A DNA stretch of 64,000 nt from Gemmatimonadota bacterium (GTDB taxonomy: Bacteria > Gemmatimonadota > Gemmatimonadetes > Gemmatimonadales > GWC2-71-9): contig JADJAK010000002.1 in assembly GCA_016704275.1 (NCBI GenBank), forward strand, positions 372,001-436,000. Direction: 5' to 3'. The translations under genes and the position numbers were made by a program. The notes under the pieces are model-generated. The model ran no database searches. It was not told where the DNA came from and saw only the letters and a program-made list of their open reading frames with translations. Of the stretch, positions 57,328-64,000 are shown piece by piece; positions within the stretch are counted from its first letter, which is position 1, and each line of letters opens with the position of its first letter.

Positions 57328-57340
57328 GAAGGAGTCGCCG

Positions 57341-58590
<1,250 letters not shown>

Positions 58591-58594
<4 letters not shown>

Positions 58595-59232
58595 GCGCCG
58601 CCGCGGTGCCGGCCGAGGTCTCGCCACTCGCCCGGCTCCCGATCGAGTTCCTCGGCTCCTTCCCGGATCCGATGCATCGCCTCGATCCGGTCCTGCCCGA
58701 ATTCGCGATGATTGGCCGCTCCAATGTCGGCAAGTCGTCGTTGCTCAATGCCCTCGTCGGACGGCGCAGCCTGGCGCGCGTGTCGCAGACGCCCGGCAAG
58801 ACGCAGCTGCTCAACATCTATCAGCTGCCGTCGCTCTACCTGATCGACCTCCCGGGCTACGGCTTTGCCCAGGCCGACAAGGGGACGCGGCTCGCCTACC
58901 GAAAGCTGCTCGAGAGCTTCCTGCGGAAGCGTACCACCCTCACGGGGGTGGTCTGGCTGCTCGACATCCGCCACAAGCCCTCGAAGGACGACGGCGACTT
59001 CCACACCCTGCTGACGGACTCCGGCTGTGCGGTGCTGGCAGTGCTGACCAAGGCCGACAAGCTGACCCGCTCGGGGCGCGCCAAGGCCGCGGCGGAACGG
59101 GCCGACGCGATCGGCTTTCCGCTCGACCAGGTGCAGGTCGTGAGCGCCGAGACTGGCTTGGGGATCGCCGAATTGGGCGCCTCGCTCCTCGCGGCAGCAA
59201 TGGAGCCGATCACGCCGGAGCCTGCGGCGTGA
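58591..59232 (+). CDS. engB: Ribosome biogenesis GTPase EngB (YihA/YsxC)
   Basis: Essential GTPase of 213 residues for 50S assembly. G1 is GRSNVGKSS (42-50), G3 DLPGYGFAQ, G4 TKADK and G5 VSAETG. The N-terminus before G1 (FLGSFPDPMHRLDPVLPEFAMI) matches the family. Starts by GTG overlap with clpX and ends by overlap with the next gene. Confidence 0.96.
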
Positions 59233-59867
59233 TCCGGCGTCGTGCCCTCCGCTTCGCAGTGGCGTTCGGCCTCCTGGGCGCGCCGGTGCTCACGGCCCAG
59301 ACCAAGACGCTGCCCGATTCGGCCAGCCTCATCCCGGCCGGCTTCGGTCGCCTCAATCAGGACGTGATCACCCTTCGCCTCGGCACCGGGTCGCTCGACA
59401 TCCGGATCGTCCCGCTCGAGGAAGGGTTGCTGCGACTCCTGTCACCGGACGGCTACCGCGCGCTGACCAATCTCGTGGCGGGCGAGCAGAAGCGGCTCGA
59501 TTCGCTCGGCGCGGCACGCGGCCTCCGGCAACCCGGGCTCGCCCTGGTCACGTTCTTCGGGCTGGCGCCGAATACCCGGTTCGACCCGCAGTTGCTGACC
59601 GTGATGGGGCGGAACCAGCTCTATCGACCGGTCGGCGTGCTGCCGCTCTCACCCGGCTTCTCGAATCAGCAGCTCGACGCGCGCGGGCAGGCCACGGCGA
59701 TCATCGTCTATGAGCGCCCCTTGCCGGTGCTCGAGCCGTTCACGGTGAGCTACCTGAGCGCCAGCAGCACGGAATGGGAGCGGAAGCTGCAACGGCTGAA
59801 CGCGGAACGCGCCCGCATCGTCGGTCGTGCCGCGGCGGCCCCGGACACGGGCCGCCGAGTCCCATGA
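59229..59867 (+). CDS. Predicted exported protein, unknown function
   Basis: A 212-residue protein from GTG 59229 (overlapping engB). It has an N-terminal basic plus hydrophobic segment ending at LTAQ, so it is probably exported. The mature part has mixed alpha/beta character with a repeated LGTGSLDIRIVPLEEGLLRLL and a VTFFGLAPNTRFDPQLL core and no cysteines. I do not recognize a family. It sits between engB and a hexapeptide acyltransferase, all joined by 4-base overlaps. Confidence 0.62.
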   Translation: MIRRRALRFAVAFGLLGAPVLTAQTKTLPDSASLIPAGFGRLNQDVITLRLGTGSLDIRIVPLEEGLLRLLSPDGYRALTNLVAGEQKRLDSLGAARGLRQPGLALVTFFGLAPNTRFDPQLLTVMGRNQLYRPVGVLPLSPGFSNQQLDARGQATAIIVYERPLPVLEPFTVSYLSASSTEWERKLQRLNAERARIVGRAAAAPDTGRRVP

Positions 59868-60703
59868 CGTTGCGTCCACTTCGGCGCGTCAGCGTGCCCG
59901 AGGCGATCCGACAGCACCGCGACGCCTGGCTCGCGGATCTTCAGCACGCCCTCACCGCGCCCGGCGCCGACTGGTCCGCCATCACCGCCGAGACGCTCTA
60001 CGGGCTGAGCTACCCGGGCCAGGGGACGCTCGCGGAACGGCTCGCCGACCCCGCCCTGCCCCTCACCGCCCGCATTGCGCTCGAGTCGCTCGATCCGCGG
60101 CACGTCACCCTCGAGCCGGAGTACTACGCCGAGATCGACGAGGCGCGCTTTGCCCGGGTCAAGCCGTTGCTCTGGCTCTGGTACTCCTTCGATCGGCTGC
60201 CGCTCGGCGGGCAGCATGTCGACTTGGGCATCGAGTTCCGGCGGCTGCTGGCTCCGCACATCTTCGCGCGCGTCGGCGAGCGCTTCAAGTGCTTCCAGCA
60301 CGTGGAGTTCTCCTTCGGCTACGGCATGGAAGTGGGCGACGACGTGGTGGTCCATCGGCACGTCCTGCTCGATGATCGTGGTGGCATCGTGCTGGGCAAT
60401 CGGGTGTCGATCTCGGATTACGCCAACATCTACTCGCATACCCACAGCATCGTGGAACAGAAGGACGTCACGACGCTCCAGACGGTGCTCGAGGACGACG
60501 TCCGGATCACCTACCACGCCACGGTGCTCGCCGGCGTGCGCGTCGGAGAGAACGGGATGGTCGGCGCCAATGCGCTCGCCACCAAGGACGTCCGCCCCTA
60601 CCACGTCCACGTGGGAATCCCGGCCAAGTCGATCCGGGTCAAGCCCAACGCCCCATCCGCCCACACCAGCACGTTCAGGACCCCCCGCCACAGCGAGTCG
60701 TGA
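59864..60703 (+). CDS. Hexapeptide-repeat (LbH) acyltransferase-like protein
   Basis: A 279-residue protein. The first 140 residues are helical; from about residue 150 the sequence forms left-handed beta-helix turns of the [LIV]GxxxxI type (MEVGDDVVVHRHVLLDD, IVLGNRVSISDYANIYSHTH, TVLEDDVRITYHATVLAGV, VRVGENGMVGANALATKDV) ending in the VGIPAKSI motif common to O-acetyltransferases. Histidines in the SHTHSI segment could be catalytic. ATG 59864 overlaps the previous gene. Substrate unknown, perhaps a sugar or lipid. Confidence 0.8.
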   Translation: MTLRPLRRVSVPEAIRQHRDAWLADLQHALTAPGADWSAITAETLYGLSYPGQGTLAERLADPALPLTARIALESLDPRHVTLEPEYYAEIDEARFARVKPLLWLWYSFDRLPLGGQHVDLGIEFRRLLAPHIFARVGERFKCFQHVEFSFGYGMEVGDDVVVHRHVLLDDRGGIVLGNRVSISDYANIYSHTHSIVEQKDVTTLQTVLEDDVRITYHATVLAGVRVGENGMVGANALATKDVRPYHVHVGIPAKSIRVKPNAPSAHTSTFRTPRHSES

Positions 60704-60750
60704 CCCGGCCGTGACCCCCTTGGCACGTCCAGGGGTGGCGGGCGCACTCT

Positions 60751-60797
60751 GTGACACAATCGTTGCCGAAACCGTGACCGAACCGTCACGCGTTTCG
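60751..60797 (+). promoter_or_regulatory. Hairpin/operator region upstream of the TonB receptor
   Basis: CGAAACCGTGAC (60767-60778) and GTCACGCGTTTCG (60785-60797) are reverse complements with one bulge. A GTGACA lies at 60751, about two helical turns upstream of the GTGACC at 60774. Both arms contain the GTGAC unit seen in the pst region. Possible regulator site. Confidence 0.4.
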
Positions 60798-60879
60798 GCG
60801 ACCTTTGTCGTGCTGTGGGGGGAGGTGCGCCGACGAGCGGACACATCCCCGGGACCACACGGACCTTGGGACGGACTTC

Positions 60880-63630
60880 ATGACGGCAGGATTCGCGCGA
60901 CGGCTGGGCCTGGTACTCTCCCTTCTCTTGCCGGCGGGCCTCGCGGCCCAGGGCACCGGACGGATTGTCGGCCGGATTGTCGACGCCGACGGCAACATCC
61001 CGCTCGGCGGCGCGCGCATCGCCATCGTGGGCACGCCCCGGATGGCGCAGAGCGCGGTGGACGGTCGCTACTCGCTGACCAACGTCGCGGTCGGGACCGT
61101 CTCCCTCCGGATCACCAACATCGGCTACGCCCCGAAGACCATCACGGAGGTGGCGGTCACCGACGGCGGCGTCACGACCCTCGACATCACCCTCTCGGCG
61201 CAGGCGGTCCAGCTGACCGAGATCACGGTGACGGCTGCCGCCGAGCGCGGCTCCGTCTCGGCGGCGCTCGACGAACAGCGTAGCGCGGTCGGGATCGTGA
61301 ACGCGATCTCCTCCGAGCAGATCGCCCGCTCCCCCGACGGCGACGCGGCCGCGGCGGTGCAGCGCGTCAGTGGCGCCACGGTCCAGGACGGCAAGTACGT
61401 CTTCGTCCGCGGCCTTGGCGATCGCTACACGCAGGCCTCGCTCAACGGCGCCCGCATCCCGTCGCCGGAGCCGGAGAAGAAGGTCGTGCCGCTCGACCTC
61501 TTCCCGTCGTCGCTGCTCGAGGGGATCACCACCTCGAAGACCTTCACCCCCGATCAGCCGGGCGACTTCTCCGGCGCGCTGGTGAACATCAAGACGAAGG
61601 AATTCTCGGGGAAGCGGTTCACCGCCTTCTCGATCACGACCGGCGCCAATGACGCGATCACCGGGCAGTCCGGCCGTTTCGCCCCGTCGACCGGCCGCGA
61701 CTGGCTGGCGTTGGGTGGGGCGGCACGCCGCCTGCCGAGCGCGGTGTCGAGCACCGACTTCACGCAGCAGCTGCCGGCCTCCCAGGCCAACGCGCTGATC
61801 GGCCAGCTGCGCAATGTCTGGTCGCCGACGTCGCGGACCGGGGCGCCGAATGCCGGCTTCGGCATGACGCTCGGGGGCAACCTGCCGACGGGTGGGACCG
61901 GAGTGAGCTACCTCCTCTCGGGGACCTACTCCTTCTCGCAGGAGACGCGGGCCGGGTCACGCCGCGCGCTCGCGCAGGTGTCCGGCGCCGGCACGGCCGA
62001 GGAACTCGACCGCTACGACGGCGATCTGGGCCGCAACAGCGTGCTCTGGGGCGGGATCGCGAACCTCAGCACGACGATCGGCAGCCGCAGCAAGGTCGCC
62101 CTGAACAACACGTACAACCGCACGATGGACAACGAAGGGCGCCTGGAGACGGGCCGCTCGGAGAACCTGTCGCAGGACCTGCAGATCCAGCGACTCCGGT
62201 ACGTCGAGCGGAACGTCCGTTCGACGCAGCTGGCGCTGACGCACGACATTGGTCGGGGCCAGCAGATCGAGTGGGGCGTCACGGCGTCGGGTGTGACCCG
62301 CCGCGAGCCGGATCGTTCGGAAATCGTGTACTCGCTGCCCGAGGGCGGCGGTGCGCCGCAGTGGTTCGGCTTCTCCAACGAGGCGGCCGTCCGGACCTTC
62401 GCCGACCTCAAGGAGAACTCGCTCGAAGCCAACGTGAACTGGCGCCTGTCGCTTGGTGCCGCGTCGGTCGGGCGCTCGCTCAAGGTGGGCGGGCTCTACC
62501 GCACGACCGACCGCGACGCGGTGAACACCTCCTACTCGCTCTCGCTCGCGCGTGCGCTGGGCGCCGCCGACCTCGCGTTGCCCGCCGAAGAGCTGTTCGA
62601 TGGCCGCTTCACGGCCGGCGACCAGCAGACGCTGCGCATCGTCCCGCTCGCCGCCGGCGGTTCGTACACCGCCAGCGACCGGCTTGGGGCCGGCTACGCC
62701 ATGGTCACCTGGCCGCTCTCCGGTTCGCTCGAGCTGATCGGTGGCGCCCGCGTGGAACACTCCGAGGTCGAGGTCTCGTCGCTGTCGTCGGCCGGCGAGC
62801 CGTCGCTGGCCACGCCGTCCTTCACCGACGTGCTTCCGTCGCTGGCGATGAACCTCCGGTTGTCGGAACGGGCCTCGGTCCGCCTCTCGGCGACGCAGAC
62901 GCTCTCACGTCCCGAGTACCGTGAGCTCTCGCCGGTGCTGTTCCGTGAAGTGATCGGGGCGGACAACGTCAAGGGCAATCCGAACCTCACCCGGGCGTTG
63001 ATCCAGAACTACGACCTCCGCTGGGAGCTCTACCCGAGCCGCGGCGAGATCCTGTCGCTCGGCGTCTTCGCGAAGCGGTTCGAACGCCCGATCGAGCGGA
63101 TCTATCAGGGCACGTCCGGGACGCGCATCATCACCTACGTCAACGCCAAGTCCGCCAACAACTATGGCGCGGAAATCGAGCTCCGGAAGGAGCTGGCCGG
63201 GCTGAGCTCGGCGCTCAAGACTTTCTCGATCGCCGCGAACGCCACGGTGATGAAGTCGACCATCGAGATCGACCCGACCTCGGGCTCGATCACGAGCGCG
63301 TCGCGCAAGATGGTGGGCCAGGCGCCGTACGTGCTCAACGGCGGTCTCACCTGGACGCACCCGACCGCGCCGGCCTCTGCCACCCTGCTCTTCAATCGCG
63401 TCGGCGCCCGGATCACCGAGGCCGGCGAGCAGCCGCTGCCGGACGTGGTGGAACAGTCGCGCAACGTGCTCGACCTCTCGCTCCGCTTCCCGCTCCTCGC
63501 CGGCGTCGCCGCCCGCGTCGATGCCCGCAACCTGCTGGATGCGCCGTACCAGATCCTGCAGGGCGACGTGATCCGCGAGCGGTACCGCGGCGGGCGGACG
63601 GTCAGCGTGGGGTTCAGCTGGAAGCAGTAA
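60880..63630 (+). CDS. TonB-dependent outer membrane receptor with CarboxypepD_reg-like domain
   Basis: A 916-residue receptor. Signal peptide to about residue 23, then a carboxypeptidase-regulatory-like domain (about 27-110: GRIVGRIVDADGNIPLGGARI). The TonB plug begins near 118 (VTAAAERGS) and contains FVRGLGDRYTQASLNGARI at 175-193; a 22-24 strand barrel follows. ATG 60880 follows a 177-base region without another gene. The ligand is unknown. Stop TAA at 63628-63630 is followed by a heptamer array. Confidence 0.88.
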   Translation: MTAGFARRLGLVLSLLLPAGLAAQGTGRIVGRIVDADGNIPLGGARIAIVGTPRMAQSAVDGRYSLTNVAVGTVSLRITNIGYAPKTITEVAVTDGGVTTLDITLSAQAVQLTEITVTAAAERGSVSAALDEQRSAVGIVNAISSEQIARSPDGDAAAAVQRVSGATVQDGKYVFVRGLGDRYTQASLNGARIPSPEPEKKVVPLDLFPSSLLEGITTSKTFTPDQPGDFSGALVNIKTKEFSGKRFTAFSITTGANDAITGQSGRFAPSTGRDWLALGGAARRLPSAVSSTDFTQQLPASQANALIGQLRNVWSPTSRTGAPNAGFGMTLGGNLPTGGTGVSYLLSGTYSFSQETRAGSRRALAQVSGAGTAEELDRYDGDLGRNSVLWGGIANLSTTIGSRSKVALNNTYNRTMDNEGRLETGRSENLSQDLQIQRLRYVERNVRSTQLALTHDIGRGQQIEWGVTASGVTRREPDRSEIVYSLPEGGGAPQWFGFSNEAAVRTFADLKENSLEANVNWRLSLGAASVGRSLKVGGLYRTTDRDAVNTSYSLSLARALGAADLALPAEELFDGRFTAGDQQTLRIVPLAAGGSYTASDRLGAGYAMVTWPLSGSLELIGGARVEHSEVEVSSLSSAGEPSLATPSFTDVLPSLAMNLRLSERASVRLSATQTLSRPEYRELSPVLFREVIGADNVKGNPNLTRALIQNYDLRWELYPSRGEILSLGVFAKRFERPIERIYQGTSGTRIITYVNAKSANNYGAEIELRKELAGLSSALKTFSIAANATVMKSTIEIDPTSGSITSASRKMVGQAPYVLNGGLTWTHPTAPASATLLFNRVGARITEAGEQPLPDVVEQSRNVLDLSLRFPLLAGVAARVDARNLLDAPYQILQGDVIRERYRGGRTVSVGFSWKQ

Positions 63631-63633
63631 TCG

Positions 63634-63661
63634 ATGATCGATCATCGATGATCGATGATCG
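63634..63661. repeat. Heptameric repeat, ATGATCG type
   Basis: Four units: ATGATCG, ATCATCG, ATGATCG, ATGATCG, starting three bases after the TonB receptor stop. Same family as at 20774, 38459 and 42573. Confidence 0.9.
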
Positions 63662-63673
63662 ATTCTGTGGATT

Positions 63674-63748
63674 GTGACGACGTTGTGACCCGATCACGAC
63701 CAAACGCCGACACCCCAGGGGTTTCTTCCCTTCGGATGTCGGCGTTTT
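63674..63748 (+). promoter_or_regulatory. GTGAC direct repeat and bidirectional terminator-like hairpin
   Basis: GTGACGACGTT and GTGACCCGATC (63674-63695) repeat at 11 bp, like the pst Pho box. Further on, AAACGCCGACA (63702-63712) pairs with TGTCGGCGTTT (63737-63747) and a T follows, a terminator for the receptor gene. Confidence 0.5.
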
Positions 63749-63780
63749 GCCGTCTTGCACCACCCACCACGAGGACCACG

Positions 63781-64000
63781 ATGATGCCTGGCTTTGCTTC
63801 GACCACCCGCGCGGCGATGCTCCTGACGCTCGCCCTGCTTGGCGCCTGCTCCGAGGACCCGGTGACACCGCCGGCCAATGATGCCCCGACCGGGTTGGCC
63901 GCGGCGGCGACGGGCCAGACCACCATCCGCGTGACGTGGACCGCGCCGGCGACGGCCGCCACGTCGTTCGTTCTGCAGCGCGCCACCGGCGCGGCCGGCG
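63781..64000 (+). CDS. Fibronectin type III-like lipoprotein (5' part only)
   Basis: Start of a lipoprotein cut by the right window edge; 73 codons are visible. ATG 63781 (a second ATG follows directly) leads to a signal with lipobox LLGAC, then an acidic/proline linker and the start of an Fn3 domain (NDAPTGLAAAATGQTTIRVTW). No known name. Placed after the TonB receptor, it may be its surface partner, but this is inference. Confidence 0.6.
   Translation, partial: MMPGFASTTRAAMLLTLALLGACSEDPVTPPANDAPTGLAAAATGQTTIRVTWTAPATAATSFVLQRATGAAG

Overview
This 64 kb window looks like chromosomal DNA of a high-GC Gram-negative bacterium, most likely a member of Gemmatimonadota. Supporting signs are a very GC-rich sequence with many GTG starts and 4-base start/stop overlaps, a VPS10/sortilin-type secreted propeller protein, tandem 6-bladed beta-propeller lipoproteins, a TonB receptor with a carboxypeptidase-regulatory-like N-terminus, and many LxxC lipoproteins. 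The assignment rests on gene style; no rRNA is present. I see no prophage, insertion sequence, CRISPR array or plasmid gene.

Layout. 0-3.3 kb: an edge-cut SpeE/MFS-type membrane protein, a beta-carbonic anhydrase with an overlapping TetR regulator, and rnhB. 3.3-6.2 kb: an arsenic operon (arsR, arsM, ACR3 efflux, arsC) with two matching ArsR operators. 6.2-8.5 kb: a BlaR1/BlaI pair behind a secreted NTF2-like protein and one consensus promoter with a palindromic operator. 8.5-11.8 kb: the core translation cluster ffh-rpsP-rimM-trmD-rplS. 12-14.5 kb: a DUF445 membrane protein facing a zincin-like lipoprotein. 14.6-18.4 kb: three paralogous propeller lipoproteins (the first frameshifted) and a small secreted two-cysteine peptide behind a promoter whose spacer is a C9G8 homopolymer tract. 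18.4-20.8 kb: prepilin peptidase, an RNA methyltransferase, thiD. 20.9-24.4 kb: purine nucleoside salvage (PNP, a frameshifted CNT nucleoside transporter, adenosine deaminase). 24.5-34.5 kb: a complete phosphate regulon (phoB, phoR, porin, pstSCA, two pstB, phoU, frameshifted ppx/gppA). 34.6-40.3 kb: rhomboid, deoC, a double-domain aldehyde dehydrogenase and a hybrid histidine kinase in one orientation. 40.4-49.3 kb: envelope and redox genes (DUF418, a duplicated-domain lipoprotein, an acyltransferase, a PP2C phosphatase, an unusual multicopper oxidase, a VPS10 protein). 49.1-60.7 kb: protein quality control and housekeeping (dnaK, HtrA protease, tRNA-Leu, M1 peptidase, tig-clpP-clpX-engB). 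60.9-64 kb: a TonB receptor and the start of an Fn3 lipoprotein.

The most unusual structure is not a gene. At nine places the sequence contains tandem repeats whose unit is exactly 7 bp but whose sequence differs between places (GGTCACT, TTAYGAC, ATGATCG, GAGAAGC/GCTTCTC, TAGGTCG). Many are built as inverted arms, most touch stop codons, and one lies inside a coding region. They resemble in form the heptanucleotide STRR repeats known from cyanobacteria. A second theme is reading-frame damage: three genes otherwise intact along their length are each broken by one base, and the VPS10 gene runs without a proper end into dnaK. This means either recent decay or residual assembly indels.
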